From contig NZ_ASWH01000001.1 of the NCBI RefSeq assembly GCF_000407545.1, positions 1,255,501 to 1,319,500 of the forward strand: DNA of 64,000 bases. The letters are read 5' to 3'. Under the pieces are notes generated by a model. That model saw only the letters and a program-made list of their open reading frames with translations, was not told the DNA's origin and made no database searches. A program made the position numbers and the translations under genes. Shown piece after piece: positions 18,829 to 28,009 of this stretch. Numbering within the stretch: the stretch's first letter is position 1; every line of letters starts with the position of its first letter. The stretch is from Enterococcus gilvus ATCC BAA-350. Lineage in GTDB: Bacteria; Bacillota; Bacilli; Lactobacillales; Enterococcaceae.

Positions 18829-19968
18829 ATGAAAAAAAATCAAGATATCAGTATTCTATCAGTCTCGTTCATTACGGGAGTCGCTACATTATTGACAGCG
18901 GCAATTCCTAACTTGACCTTATATTTTGAAGACTATAGTTTAGGTATGATTGAAAGCCTAGTCACAGTGCCAAGCGTGGGAGCTATGATAACAATCATAT
19001 TGAACAATTATTTTTCAAAAAAATTAGGTATTAAAAGAGTTTTAGAAATTGGAATTTTAATAGCTATTGTAGCGGGAACATTACCTTTGTTTGTCGATTA
19101 CCTACCAATTATTTACGCATCAAGGTTTGTCCTTGGATTAGGGATAGGCTTATATTCTCCACATGCTATTTCATTAATTGCACTTTTCTATACAGCACAA
19201 AAAAAATCAACATTTCTTGGTTTACAGGTCGGAATAACAGCTGCTGGAAATGCTCTTTTTCTTCTTTTAGCTAGTCTTATTGTACGTTATCAATGGCAAC
19301 TAATATATGGCCTGTATTTTTTATTAGTTCCAGTTCTATTGATGATTATTAAATTTGTACCATCCATTGAAAATTTAAAAGAATCTAAAGATAGGACGAA
19401 GAAAACACTATCCAAAAATATACTCTTTTATTTATTTCTTTGTTTAGTGACGTTTATTATTATTTATGGTGTTCAATTAAAAATTCCTACGTTATTTACA
19501 GAGCTCTCTAACGGAAATACTGCTATAGGCGGTACGGTCTTAAGTATAATGAATTTAGCAGGTCTTTTCGCAGGGATCGCCTTTGGGCAATTGATCAAAA
19601 AAATAAGCAACTGGGTTTTCGTATTAGGATATACGGGTGCAGCATTAATGGTTTTTGTAATGACTTTCTCAAATGTGGTTTGGCTGTCAATTGTATCAGC
19701 AATTTTATTCAACTTTGTTTATTCTTTTACTGGACCATTTATCGTTTTAAAATTAAACTCACTAGCTGATAGTAGTCAAGTTGTTACTGTAAATTCCATG
19801 TTTACCTTAATCATTATTGGTAGTCAATTTATAGCCCCAATTATATGGAATACACTAGGTAGTATTGTAAATGGTGCAACAAAGGAAATATTAATGATAA
19901 TTGCATTCACACTGGTTATTCTTAGTATTTTCACCACCTATTTAACGGTGAAGACAAAATCCACTTAA
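18829..19968 (+). CDS. MFS transporter, substrate unknown
   Basis: A 379-residue major-facilitator protein with about 12 membrane segments and the loop-2/3 type motif around NYFSKKLGIKRV. It begins a new block after a terminator, with an AAGGAG site before the ATG. It precedes an AraC regulator and a set of Gfo/Idh, ThuA and isomerase-like genes, so it may import the glycoside used by them. Sequence features alone do not separate sugar uptake from drug or sugar efflux. Confidence 0.72.
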   Translation: MKKNQDISILSVSFITGVATLLTAAIPNLTLYFEDYSLGMIESLVTVPSVGAMITIILNNYFSKKLGIKRVLEIGILIAIVAGTLPLFVDYLPIIYASRFVLGLGIGLYSPHAISLIALFYTAQKKSTFLGLQVGITAAGNALFLLLASLIVRYQWQLIYGLYFLLVPVLLMIIKFVPSIENLKESKDRTKKTLSKNILFYLFLCLVTFIIIYGVQLKIPTLFTELSNGNTAIGGTVLSIMNLAGLFAGIAFGQLIKKISNWVFVLGYTGAALMVFVMTFSNVVWLSIVSAILFNFVYSFTGPFIVLKLNSLADSSQVVTVNSMFTLIIIGSQFIAPIIWNTLGSIVNGATKEILMIIAFTLVILSIFTTYLTVKTKST

Positions 19969-20076
19969 GAAATTATTTATTAATAGAAAATCAAAGTCTA
20001 TTATTTATGAATCAATATGACGTTATAAAGAGAGTACTCGAAAGAAAATTTTTTTGGGATTAGAGGTGGTGGGGCA

Positions 20077-20934
20077 ATGAAATCCTATTTAGAAATTCCA
20101 AGTTTTAATGGTGAGTTGGCTTTTCGAACATTTATGAATGATGGAATGGCCATTGCTTATCCTCATTTCCACAAAGAGATAGAGATCATTTATTGTTCAA
20201 AAGGTAGGGTAAACATAGGAGTTGGCAATGATGTATTATTGCTAGATGAGGGTGAGATTATCATTTTTTCTAGTGGACAGCCTCATTATTGTTTGTCATC
20301 TCCCGACAGTGAACGATATGTGTTTCAATTTGATTTACAAATTTTTGATGAAACAATTCTTAAAGAAGAACTTTCTTTGCGAGAGTTATTTGAGTATAGA
20401 GAACTGCATAGTAGATATTGGTCTGAAGAGTTAAAAAATCTTTCGAAAGAACTTCTGCTTGATCTGTATAATGTAAATTCAAATTGTGAGGTTGGGAAAA
20501 ATTATATGATTTTAGGGGATCTGTATAAGTTTATTGCCAATCTCTATAGCCTGCTACCTCTAAAAAGCGAAAAAAAATCTACAGGATATGGGTCAATTCG
20601 TTATAAGGACACTTTAGAATATGTTAACAAAGCATTGGAATACGTAAAAGAAAATTACAATGAACCACTCACTCTTGAAGAAGTTGCTCGACATACAGGC
20701 TTTAGTTCATATTACTTTACCCGATTTTTCAAAAAAAATACTGGAAAAACCTTTATTCAGTTTTTGAATGAGTTTCGTGTGAGCCAAGCTAAATTTATAC
20801 TTGCAAGTGAAAAAATTCCAATAACTGAAGTAGCCGAGCGTTCTGGTTTTTCCAATATAAAAACTTTTCACCACGTTTTCAAAAAATCAGTGGGTTGTTC
20901 ACCGTTACAATATCAAAAACAATTTGATCAATAA
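20077..20934 (+). CDS. AraC-family regulator
   Basis: A 285-residue protein with an N-terminal cupin (HFHKEIEIIYCSKGRVNI, LLDEGEIIIFSSGQPH) and a C-terminal AraC DNA-binding domain with two helix-turn-helix units (LTLEEVARHTGFSSYYFTRFF and ITEVAERSGFSNIKTFHHVF). It lies just upstream of the oxidoreductase operon at 21096 in the same direction and is the likely activator of it. A GAGGTGGTGGGG site precedes the ATG. Confidence 0.82.
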   Translation: MKSYLEIPSFNGELAFRTFMNDGMAIAYPHFHKEIEIIYCSKGRVNIGVGNDVLLLDEGEIIIFSSGQPHYCLSSPDSERYVFQFDLQIFDETILKEELSLRELFEYRELHSRYWSEELKNLSKELLLDLYNVNSNCEVGKNYMILGDLYKFIANLYSLLPLKSEKKSTGYGSIRYKDTLEYVNKALEYVKENYNEPLTLEEVARHTGFSSYYFTRFFKKNTGKTFIQFLNEFRVSQAKFILASEKIPITEVAERSGFSNIKTFHHVFKKSVGCSPLQYQKQFDQ

Positions 20935-20973
20935 GCCGAGTAAGGATAAAAACTTATTCGGTTTTTTCTTTTT
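20935..20973 (+). terminator. terminator after the AraC gene
   Basis: CCGAGTAAG (20936-20944) pairs with CTTATTCGG (20953-20961), followed by TTTTTT. It begins right after the stop codon, so the oxidoreductase operon needs its own promoter. Confidence 0.82.
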
Positions 20974-21095
20974 AAAAAAGTAGTGTCCAGTTAAGAAGAC
21001 AAAATTTCAGACTTATTGCGAAAGAATCGGGAAGAAAAGCGAATAATTTTCCAATAAGATTAGTATAAATAATAAAATTGTTGGAGGAAAATACT

Positions 21096-22172
21096 ATGGA
21101 AAAACTAAAACTTGGAATCGTGGGTTGCGGAGGTATTGCTCTAGCAAAACACTTACCAGCCTTGATCCAAATTGAAGAGATCGAAATTATTGCTTTTTGT
21201 GACGTTATCAAGGAACGGGCTATTGAAGCAAAGGATGAATTCGGTAGTATCGGTGCGAAAATATTTACTGATTATAAACAGTTTCTTCTGGAGGACTTAG
21301 ATGTTGTTCATGTATGTACTCCTAATATTTCTCATGCCGAAATCAGTATTGCAGCAATGGAAGCAAATTGTCATGTAATGTGTGAAAAACCTATGGCTAA
21401 AGCATATGAAGAAGGCAAGGCCATGGTTGAAGTTGCAAAGAGAACTGGAAAAAAATTAACTATTGGTTATCAAAATCGATTCAGGACCGATGCAAAATAT
21501 CTTCATGACATCTGTCAGGAAAATGCGTTAGGTGATATATATTTTGCAAAAGCACATGCAATTCGCAGACGAGCTGTTCCGACCTGGGGAGTCTTTCTTG
21601 ATGAGGAAGCCCAGGGAGGAGGACCATTAATTGATATTGGAACTCATGCATTAGATTTGACTCTTTGGATGATGGATAATTATAAGCCAAAGTATGTTAC
21701 AGGAAATGCCTATCATCAATTATCCGCAACAAAAAATGCTGCCAATGCTTGGGGAGCGTGGGATCCAGATAAATTTACTGTAGAAGATTCAGCTTTCGGA
21801 TTTATAACTATGGAAAATGGCGCGACAATTTTTTTGGAATCAAGTTGGGCATTGAATAGTCTAGACATTAAGGAAGCAAAAACTACTCTTTGCGGTTCTA
21901 AAGGAGGAGCCGACATGAATGAAGGACTAATTGTTAATGGTGAGGATCATGGATTGCTTTATGACAAAACGATCGAATTAGAAACTGGTGGTGTTGATTT
22001 TTATGATGGAGCGGGAAACTCACCGGCAATTTTAGAAGCTCGATCATGGATCGATGCGATTTTAAATGATGTTGAGCCTGTCGTTCGACCAGAAGAGGCT
22101 CTTGTAGTGACTCAAATTTTAGAAGCTATATATCAGTCTTCAGAAAAAAAAGAACCAGTATTTTTAAATTAG
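21096..22172 (+). CDS. Gfo/Idh/MocA-family sugar oxidoreductase
   Basis: A 358-residue NAD(P)-dependent dehydrogenase. The Rossmann motif GIVGCGGIA is near the N-terminus, and the family signature MCEKPMA and a downstream [15 protein letters not shown] are present; the latter holds catalytic Asp/His. Start ATG 21096 follows TTGGAGG. Enzymes of this family oxidise or reduce sugar ring hydroxyls. With a ThuA-like protein, a TIM-barrel protein and a second Gfo/Idh enzyme in the same operon, a role in making a 3-keto-glycoside is likely but not proven. Confidence 0.82.
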   Translation: MEKLKLGIVGCGGIALAKHLPALIQIEEIEIIAFCDVIKERAIEAKDEFGSIGAKIFTDYKQFLLEDLDVVHVCTPNISHAEISIAAMEANCHVMCEKPMAKAYEEGKAMVEVAKRTGKKLTIGYQNRFRTDAKYLHDICQENALGDIYFAKAHAIRRRAVPTWGVFLDEEAQGGGPLIDIGTHALDLTLWMMDNYKPKYVTGNAYHQLSATKNAANAWGAWDPDKFTVEDSAFGFITMENGATIFLESSWALNSLDIKEAKTTLCGSKGGADMNEGLIVNGEDHGLLYDKTIELETGGVDFYDGAGNSPAILEARSWIDAILNDVEPVVRPEEALVVTQILEAIYQSSEKKEPVFLN

Positions 22173-22183
22173 GGGGGAAAGGC

Positions 22184-22918
22184 TTGATTAAAGTAACCGT
22201 TTGGAATGAGTTTAGACATGAAAAGAAAGACAAAAAAGTACAAGAAGTGTACCCACAAGGAATTCATAAGGTATTAGCAGACTTTTTATCAAAAGATGGT
22301 TTTAGTGTTAAAACAGCAACTTTAGATGATGAGGAACATGGCTTAACTGTAGAGACACTACTTGAAACAGATGTGCTAATTTGGTGGGGACATATCGCTC
22401 ATGAGGAAGTAACCGATGAAATTGTTGATAGAGTCCACCAAAGAGTTTTAGAAGGAATGGGTTTAATTGTTCTTCACTCTGGTCATTTTTCCAAAATATT
22501 TAAAAAATTAATGGGAACTTCCTGTGATTTAAAATGGCGAGAAGATGGCAAACACAGCCGAATGTGGGTTGTAAAACCTAGTCACCCCATTGTTGAAGGA
22601 ATTGGCGAAACAATCGAATTAGATCAGGAAGAAATGTATGGTGAGCATTTTGATATTCCGGCTCCTGACGAATTAGTCTTAATCAGTTGGTATCTTGGAG
22701 GAGAGGTCTTTCGCAGTGGATGTACTTTTTATCGTGGAATGGGAAAAATATTTTACTTTCAGCCGGGACATGAGACGTATCCCAGTTACTATAATGAAAA
22801 AGTACAAAAAGTAATTTCTAATAGTGTTTATTGGGCTAATTCAAAAAATAATTTGAATCCAATTTATGGTCACGCAACAGCAGTTGAAGATAATGAAAAT
22901 CGGAGGGTTGAAAAATGA
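22184..22918 (+). CDS. ThuA-like protein
   Basis: A 244-residue protein of the ThuA (trehalose utilisation) family: an [12 protein letters not shown] opening, a [14 protein letters not shown] block, a [16 protein letters not shown] block and a late HATAVED end. The fold is class-I glutamine-amidotransferase-like, without an obvious Cys nucleophile. ThuA works with a Gfo/Idh oxidoreductase (ThuB) in disaccharide catabolism of rhizobia. Start is TTG at 22184 with AGGGGGGAAA before it. It overlaps the next gene by 4 bases. Confidence 0.83.
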   Translation: MIKVTVWNEFRHEKKDKKVQEVYPQGIHKVLADFLSKDGFSVKTATLDDEEHGLTVETLLETDVLIWWGHIAHEEVTDEIVDRVHQRVLEGMGLIVLHSGHFSKIFKKLMGTSCDLKWREDGKHSRMWVVKPSHPIVEGIGETIELDQEEMYGEHFDIPAPDELVLISWYLGGEVFRSGCTFYRGMGKIFYFQPGHETYPSYYNEKVQKVISNSVYWANSKNNLNPIYGHATAVEDNENRRVEK

Positions 22919-23883
22919 AATTAGGTGTTTTTACTCCATTATTTAATCAAATGGACTTTGATAATATGATTGAAGTAGTGTCTAAACATGGGCTTCAAAC
23001 GGTGGAAATTGGTACAGGCGGATCACCGGGAAACGCTCATCTAGATATTGATAAATTATTGAACAATAGCGAAGCTCGTAAAGAATATTTAACAAAATTA
23101 GAAAATAAAGGATTGAGTATCTCTGCATTAAGTTGCCACAATAATCCGATTTCTCCTATTGAAAAAGAAGCATCAGAAGCTGATGAATTACTTAAAAAAA
23201 CTATCAAGTTAGCTGAAAAAATGAACGTTTCAGTAGTTAATGGGTTTTCAGGTGTTTCTGGAGGAAATGCTAATGATACACAAGTCAATTGGCCGGTGCT
23301 ACCTTGGCCAACAGAATACTCGGACAACTATAATTTTCAATGGGAGAAAAAGCTAATCCCATATTGGAAAGAAATTAATCATATCTCAGAAAACTCCGGT
23401 GTAAAAATTGGGATCGAACTTCATGGAGGTTTCTTATGTCATACTCCGTTCACTATGTTGAAGCTAAGAGAGGCAACAGGTCCATCAATTGGGTGTAATT
23501 TGGATCCAAGTCATTTATGGTGGCAAGGAATTGATCCTATTGCGGCAATCAAGATTTTGGGTGAAGAAAAAGCGATTCATCATTTCCACGCAAAGGATAC
23601 TTATTTGGATCAGGATAATATCAATATGTACGGTCTGACCGATATGCAACCATATGAAAAAGTAAAGAGTCGTGCGTGGACATTTCGTTCTGTTGGTTGT
23701 GGTCATGACTTAAAAACATGGTCGGACATGGTATCTATGCTGCGTTTATATGGTTATGATCACGCTTTGAGTATTGAACATGAAGATCCGTTGATGTCAA
23801 TTGAAGAAGGTTTGACAAGAGCGGTAACTAATTTGAAAAGTATTTTGATTAAGGAACAACCTGCGGATATGTGGTGGGCTTAA
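22915..23883 (+). CDS. TIM-barrel sugar isomerase/epimerase-like protein
   Basis: A 322-residue AP-endonuclease-2-type barrel. Expected metal ligands are visible: Glu in IGIELHGG, Asp/His in NLDPSHLWW, His in HHFHAKD, and Glu in LSIEHEDP. Members isomerise sugars, or in newer work cleave or hydrate 3-keto-glycosides. Coupling to the ThuA-like gene (ATGA overlap) and the next Gfo/Idh gene (10 bases later) points to one oxidative glycoside pathway. No ordinary glycoside hydrolase lies in this operon, which is why a lyase-type role is plausible. Confidence 0.78.
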   Translation: MKLGVFTPLFNQMDFDNMIEVVSKHGLQTVEIGTGGSPGNAHLDIDKLLNNSEARKEYLTKLENKGLSISALSCHNNPISPIEKEASEADELLKKTIKLAEKMNVSVVNGFSGVSGGNANDTQVNWPVLPWPTEYSDNYNFQWEKKLIPYWKEINHISENSGVKIGIELHGGFLCHTPFTMLKLREATGPSIGCNLDPSHLWWQGIDPIAAIKILGEEKAIHHFHAKDTYLDQDNINMYGLTDMQPYEKVKSRAWTFRSVGCGHDLKTWSDMVSMLRLYGYDHALSIEHEDPLMSIEEGLTRAVTNLKSILIKEQPADMWWA

Positions 23884-23893
23884 GGAGGACATT

Positions 23894-24955
23894 ATGAGAC
23901 CAATCAATTTTGCTGTAGTTGGTTATGGCGGTATGGGGAGTTATCACGTTAAGAAGATCATGTCAAAAGAATCAGAACGAATCAACGTCATTGGAACATA
24001 TGATATTTCAGAGAGTCAAAACATCTTATCAAAAAAAGATGGTTATATTGTATTTGATTCGTTTCAATCAATCCTTGATGACAGTAATGTAGAAGCAGTT
24101 TTGATTGCCACACCCAATGATACTCATAAGAATTTAGTTATTCAAGCTTTGGAATCAGGTAAACATGTAGTTTGTGAGAAACCCGTGACTCTTAATACAG
24201 TTGAGTTTGATGATATTCTAGCAGTTGCAGAAAAATCTGGAAAAAAATTTATAGTTCATCATAATAGGCGATGGGACCCAGATTTTCTAATCATTCAAGA
24301 ATTGTATCAAAACAATCAACTAGGAGACATTTTTCAAATCGAGTCCCGGGTTCAAGGAGCGAACGGGATACCAGGAGACTGGCGTCATTTGAAAAAGCAC
24401 GGTGGAGGAATGGTATTAGATTGGGGTGTTCATCTATTTGATCAATTATTGTATCTTATCGATAGCCCGATTAAAAAAATAACCACTGACTTAAGTTTTA
24501 TTTTAGGGGATGAGGTTGATGATGGCTTTTCATGTGCTATTCAATTTGAAAATGGTGTTCGTACAGTAATTGAAGTAGGAACAACAAATTATACAAAGCT
24601 ACCACGGTGGTATATAAAAGGGACTAAAGGAACTGCTAAAATTGATGATTGGGATCTTTCAGGAGAAATGATTGTTGCGTCAGAATTACAACCTTCAACC
24701 TCTCCTAAACCCATTCAAGCAGGAGTAGGATTAACAAAGACTATGGCTCCACCATCTGAGGAAGCAACATCTAAAATAGAATTTCCAATTATCAACAAAG
24801 ATATATCATTCTATCAAAATTTTTATGATGTTGTTCGTAATCAATCAGAACCAATCGTAAAAAATGAGGAAGTTCGCAAGGTAATGAAATTGATTGACTT
24901 CATCCTTTTTGGAGAAAAAAATATAAAAGAAGCAGAAGCCGCATATTTATTTTAA
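23894..24955 (+). CDS. second Gfo/Idh/MocA-family oxidoreductase
   Basis: A 353-residue NAD(P)-dependent enzyme with a Rossmann GYGGMGSYH motif, the signature VCEKPVT, and the catalytic-region motif GGGMVLDWGVHLFDQ. A GGAGG site precedes the ATG. It differs clearly from the enzyme at 21096, so the two probably work at different steps, for example oxidising the ring of a glycoside and re-reducing the released keto sugar. This division is inference. Confidence 0.8.
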   Translation: MRPINFAVVGYGGMGSYHVKKIMSKESERINVIGTYDISESQNILSKKDGYIVFDSFQSILDDSNVEAVLIATPNDTHKNLVIQALESGKHVVCEKPVTLNTVEFDDILAVAEKSGKKFIVHHNRRWDPDFLIIQELYQNNQLGDIFQIESRVQGANGIPGDWRHLKKHGGGMVLDWGVHLFDQLLYLIDSPIKKITTDLSFILGDEVDDGFSCAIQFENGVRTVIEVGTTNYTKLPRWYIKGTKGTAKIDDWDLSGEMIVASELQPSTSPKPIQAGVGLTKTMAPPSEEATSKIEFPIINKDISFYQNFYDVVRNQSEPIVKNEEVRKVMKLIDFILFGEKNIKEAEAAYLF

Positions 24956-24994
24956 ATAAGATAATTACGAGTAAACTCTGTAGAGGACGTGAAC

Positions 24995-25612
24995 ATGAAA
25001 ACTCAAAAAGAACGTATGATTCAAGGTGAAATGTATATGCCAAACGACGACGAGCTTAGACTGTTAAATTTCAAAAATAGAACTTTAATATCTGAATACA
25101 ATTCAACGACAGTTACTCAAAAAAGTAGAAGAAAGGAAATTCTCAAAAATTTACTTGGAAAAACAGGAGAGAGTTTTCATTTTGAACCACCGTTTCATTG
25201 TGATTATGGTGAAAATATTGTTATTGGCGAAAATTTTTATGCAAATTTTGATTGTATCATGTTAGATGTTGCGCCTATCACGATCGGTGAAAATGTTTTA
25301 TTAGGACCTAGAGTTAGTTTTTATACCCCAGGACATCCGATAGATCATGAAATCAGAAATAGCGGTTTAGAATTTGCTACAGCTATCAATGTTGGCAATA
25401 ATGTATGGATTGGCGGGAGTACCGTCATTAATCCAGGAGTGACCATTGGCAACAATGTTGTTATCGGTTCTGGTTCTGTAGTAACAAAAGATATTCCAGA
25501 TAATGTTGTTGCTGCAGGAGTTCCGTGCAAAGTACTACGGGAAATTACTGCCAGCGATACAAAGTACTGGAAGGAAAAAAAGAAAGCATATGAAAGGGAT
25601 ATAGAACTATAA
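24995..25612 (+). CDS. hexapeptide-repeat sugar O-acetyltransferase (maltose/galactoside type)
   Basis: A 205-residue acetyl-CoA-dependent acetyltransferase. The N-terminal helical part (MIQGEMYMPNDDEL) is typical of Maa/LacA. The left-handed beta-helix follows, with the catalytic His in FYTPGHPID and repeats such as VWIGGSTVI and VVIGSGSVV. ATG 24995 is preferred over an in-frame GTG six bases upstream, which sits too close to the GAGG site. It closes the glycoside operon; such enzymes acetylate surplus or non-metabolisable sugars so they can leave the cell. Confidence 0.85.
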   Translation: MKTQKERMIQGEMYMPNDDELRLLNFKNRTLISEYNSTTVTQKSRRKEILKNLLGKTGESFHFEPPFHCDYGENIVIGENFYANFDCIMLDVAPITIGENVLLGPRVSFYTPGHPIDHEIRNSGLEFATAINVGNNVWIGGSTVINPGVTIGNNVVIGSGSVVTKDIPDNVVAAGVPCKVLREITASDTKYWKEKKKAYERDIEL

Positions 25613-25672
25613 AAAAGTCGGCTCTCCATTGAAATTAAGCGTTAAAAATTTGAATATTGAATTTTTTTCTAT

Positions 25673-25703
25673 TTGACATAGACTACACTCCATACTGTAG
25701 CAT
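25673..25703 (+). promoter_or_regulatory. MerR-type promoter of the first MerR gene
   Basis: TTGACA (25673-25678), a 19-base spacer, then TAGCAT (25698-25703). The over-long spacer is typical of MerR-controlled promoters. The spacer holds the imperfect dyad GACTACACTC (25681-25690), centred 12.5 bases from the first base of the -35 box, as in the promoters at 26912 and 27487. Confidence 0.7.
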
Positions 25704-25728
25704 TAGGTTAAGAAAGGGGTTTAGCTTA

Positions 25729-26061
25729 ATGTCGTATTCAAACATTGGAGAAGTCGCAAAAATTACGGAGCTTACTATAGATACTTTGCGATACTATGAG
25801 AAAGAAGAACTTATCTCAATCGAGCGTGGATCGAATAAAATCAGGAAGTATTCTCATACTGATATAGAGTCGATCAAGTTCATTAAGTGTCTAAAATCTA
25901 TGGGAATGGAAATCAAAGAAATCAAGAGGTTTGTTGATCTGGAGCAGCAGGGTGATTCTACTCTAGCTGAGAGAATTGAGATATTAGAGAATCAGATTCG
26001 AATGATCAATCAGAGAATGAATAACCTCAGAAAGTACATCCAGACATTAAAAACTTCATAA
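25729..26061 (+). CDS. MerR-family regulator (AdhR/NmlR-like)
   Basis: A 110-residue regulator. The winged-helix DNA-binding domain covers residues 1-70 (IGEVAKITELTIDTLRYYEKEELI) and a coiled-coil dimer helix follows (about 80-105). There is no metal-binding Cys, so a small electrophile or redox signal is more likely than a metal. ATG 25729 is preceded by AAAGGGG; a longer frame upstream would run over the promoter. It is probably autoregulated from the 19-base-spacer promoter and convergent with the SDR gene. Confidence 0.84.
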   Translation: MSYSNIGEVAKITELTIDTLRYYEKEELISIERGSNKIRKYSHTDIESIKFIKCLKSMGMEIKEIKRFVDLEQQGDSTLAERIEILENQIRMINQRMNNLRKYIQTLKTS

Positions 26062-26100
26062 AAAAAGTTCTTGAAATCACAATGATTTCAAGAACTTTTT
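26062..26100. terminator. bidirectional terminator
   Basis: A perfect 17-base stem: AAAAAGTTCTTGAAATC (26062-26078) with GATTTCAAGAACTTTTT (26084-26100). A and T runs on both sides serve the MerR gene and the convergent SDR gene. Confidence 0.9.
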
Positions 26101-26101
26101 T

Positions 26102-26884
26102 TTATGGTTTTTGATTGCTTGAAGAATTATCTGAATAATTAAATAATCCATCACTCAATTCAAAAGTAAATGTTTCTCTGTTGATGTGACCAACTGTTTT
26201 GTCACTGTCATATAAATCAAGTAAGAAGTGTGCCATTTGATCACTAGAGTGATAGGTTTCGAAAGCTTTGTCATAATCATAGGACTCAAGATCATTTGCA
26301 ACTTTTCCGAATTCGGTCTTCGTCGCTGCAGGGGCTAAAACTTTTGCTCTCATTTTAGCGCCAGTATCCATTAACTCACGTGCAAGACCTTCAGTAAAAG
26401 AACTAACGAAGAACTTGGTTCCGCAATACGTGATCGCTGTTGGAACAATGGTGTATCCACCAGCAGACGAAACGTTGATTAATTGAGTTCCGGTTACATT
26501 TTGATATTTCTCAACAAAGAGCATTGAAAGAATTGTCAAAGCTTCAACGTTTAAGCGAATCATCTTAACTGTCTTTTGAATATCTTGTTCTGCTAATTGG
26601 CTGTAATAGCCAAAGCCAGCATTATTGATCCACGTTTCGATTTCAAAATCGTTTAAATCATCAAATAGCTGATATAAATTTTTCTCGATCGATAAGTCGA
26701 TGCTTTTGACAATGATATCTAGTTCGGGATGAATCGCAATAATTTCATTTTTTAATTCGAGTAATTTTTCTTTTCTTCTAGCGATCAAGATAAGATTCTT
26801 TTCTCTCTCGGCAAATGCTTTTGCTGTGGCATAACCAATTCCAGAGCTGGCACCAGTAATGACTACATATTTCGACTTCTTCAT
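26102..26884 (-). CDS. short-chain dehydrogenase/reductase
   Basis: A 260-residue NAD(P)-dependent SDR. The cofactor motif TGASSGIG lies near residues 10-17, NNAG marks the central strand, and the catalytic YxxxK is YCGTK with a preceding Ser in NVSSAGG. An arginine-rich patch after beta-2 (ARRKEK) suggests NADPH preference. It has its own MerR-type promoter at 26912-26942, so one of the MerR proteins here should control it. In an AfsA-type pathway it could be the keto-reduction step; as a stand-alone gene it could detoxify aldehydes. Confidence 0.84.
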   Translation of the reverse strand: MKKSKYVVITGASSGIGYATAKAFAEREKNLILIARRKEKLLELKNEIIAIHPELDIIVKSIDLSIEKNLYQLFDDLNDFEIETWINNAGFGYYSQLAEQDIQKTVKMIRLNVEALTILSMLFVEKYQNVTGTQLINVSSAGGYTIVPTAITYCGTKFFVSSFTEGLARELMDTGAKMRAKVLAPAATKTEFGKVANDLESYDYDKAFETYHSSDQMAHFLLDLYDSDKTVGHINRETFTFELSDGLFNYSDNSSSNQKP

Positions 26885-26911
26885 AATAAACCTCCTTGGG
26901 ATAGTAAACCC

Positions 26912-26942
26912 ATCATAGTATATGGACTGTACTCTATGTCAA
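26912..26942 (-). promoter_or_regulatory. MerR-type promoter of the SDR gene
   Basis: Read on the minus strand: TTGACA (26942-26937), a 19-base spacer, TATGAT (26917-26912). The spacer holds the dyad GAGTACAGTC at the same offset as in the neighbouring promoters at 25673 and 27487. Confidence 0.78.
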
Positions 26943-27036
26943 TCAAAATCTATGTTACAGATTAAAATAAGTATAAACAACTAGCGTTATGCATGTATAT
27001 ACAAAATTCAATATACACAATCACTTTGTAAAATAG

Positions 27037-27067
27037 AAATGGAACCTCTAAAATAGAGGTTCCATTT
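27037..27067 (-). terminator. terminator of the second MerR gene
   Basis: A perfect 14-base stem: AAATGGAACCTCTA (27037-27050) with TAGAGGTTCCATTT (27054-27067), two bases beyond the stop codon of the minus-strand MerR gene. Confidence 0.82.
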
Positions 27068-27069
27068 AT

Positions 27070-27471
27070 TTATGCTGATTCTAAATGCTGATCAGAATCC
27101 CTGTTTTTATGCTGTTCTTCTAACTTATTGTTGTAGATATCAATCTTATTATAAAGATACTTTATATGTTCAGAGACTTCTTTTTGCTTCATGAATAAAA
27201 TATCAGCTTGTCGATAAAGTAATTCTAATCGTTTATCAATTGTTCTATCACCTTGATAGCGAAGTTCAGCGTAATACTTTATATCTTTTAGTTTCATACC
27301 AGTCATTTTTAGTTTTTTTATAAAATCAATCCAACCAATATCACATTCTTCGAAAACACGCCTATTATTAGCATCTCTTCTCGGAATAATCAATCCTTCT
27401 CTTTCATAAAAACGAATCGTATCAATAGATAAATCCGTTATTTTTGAAAATTCACCAATACCATATTCCAT
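27070..27471 (-). CDS. MerR-family regulator (AdhR-like)
   Basis: A 133-residue regulator with winged helix (IGEFSKITDLSIDTIRFYEREGLI), the DIGWIDFIKKLKMTGM linker and a long coiled-coil (about residues 80-125). No metal-binding Cys pattern is seen. The ATG at 27471 follows a G-rich stretch; an upstream extension would cross the promoter on the other strand. It is divergent from the carboxymuconolactone-decarboxylase-like gene whose 19-base-spacer promoter lies between them. It is a relative of the MerR protein at 25729. Confidence 0.83.
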   Translation of the reverse strand: MEYGIGEFSKITDLSIDTIRFYEREGLIIPRRDANNRRVFEECDIGWIDFIKKLKMTGMKLKDIKYYAELRYQGDRTIDKRLELLYRQADILFMKQKEVSEHIKYLYNKIDIYNNKLEEQHKNRDSDQHLESA

Positions 27472-27486
27472 GTTTGAAATTCCCCC

Positions 27487-27517
27487 TTGACATTGAGTAC
27501 ACTCCAGCATTTATCAT
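27487..27517 (+). promoter_or_regulatory. MerR-type promoter driving the CMD-like gene
   Basis: TTGACA (27487-27492), a 19-base spacer, TATCAT (27512-27517). The spacer contains GAGTACACTC (27495-27504), a clear dyad (GAGT-AC-ACTC) of the type recognised by AdhR/NmlR-like MerR proteins. Confidence 0.82.
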
Positions 27518-27548
27518 ATATTAACATAACGAGAAGGGAGGTTCAACC

Positions 27549-27920
27549 ATGGACCAAGAAAAATACGATTTAGGGTTTGATACTCTAAATAAATTGAATC
27601 CAGGCACTAGTGAAAAGGTAAAAAATGGGTTAAGTGAGATCGCTCCTGACGTTGCCGACTACATTATAAATTTTGCGTTTGGCGATATTTATAATCGACC
27701 ACATCTAGACCTGAAGCAAAGACAAGTTGTGACATTAACCGCGCTATTAACACAAGGAGACACAGATCATCAGCTTTTTACTCATATCAAAGGAGCTAGA
27801 AACTTTGGTTGGGAAGAGGATGAGATTATCGAAATGTTTATTCAAACTCTTCCTTATGTTGGTTTTCCCAGAGTATTGAATGCGATCGAAACAGCCAAAA
27901 GGGCATTCAAAAATAGTTAA
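27549..27920 (+). CDS. carboxymuconolactone-decarboxylase-like protein
   Basis: A 123-residue all-helical protein of the CMD family (RQVVTLTALLTQGDTDHQLFTHIKGARN, then a late YVGFPRVLNAI block). The AhpD CxxC pair is absent, so it is not a peroxidase partner; the His of the QLFTH segment fits the decarboxylase-like branch. Many stand-alone members have unknown substrates. It is the first gene of a long plus-strand row leading to the AfsA-like and thiolase genes and is controlled by a MerR-type promoter. Its ribosome site is GAGAAGGGAG. Confidence 0.8.
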   Translation: MDQEKYDLGFDTLNKLNPGTSEKVKNGLSEIAPDVADYIINFAFGDIYNRPHLDLKQRQVVTLTALLTQGDTDHQLFTHIKGARNFGWEEDEIIEMFIQTLPYVGFPRVLNAIETAKRAFKNS

Positions 27921-28009
27921 TCATTTTTGCATATCAAAAGCTAATGATATGTACCGAAAAATAACAAAAACGATTGTTATACCCACTATTTTAAATTAGA
28001 AGGTGAAAA

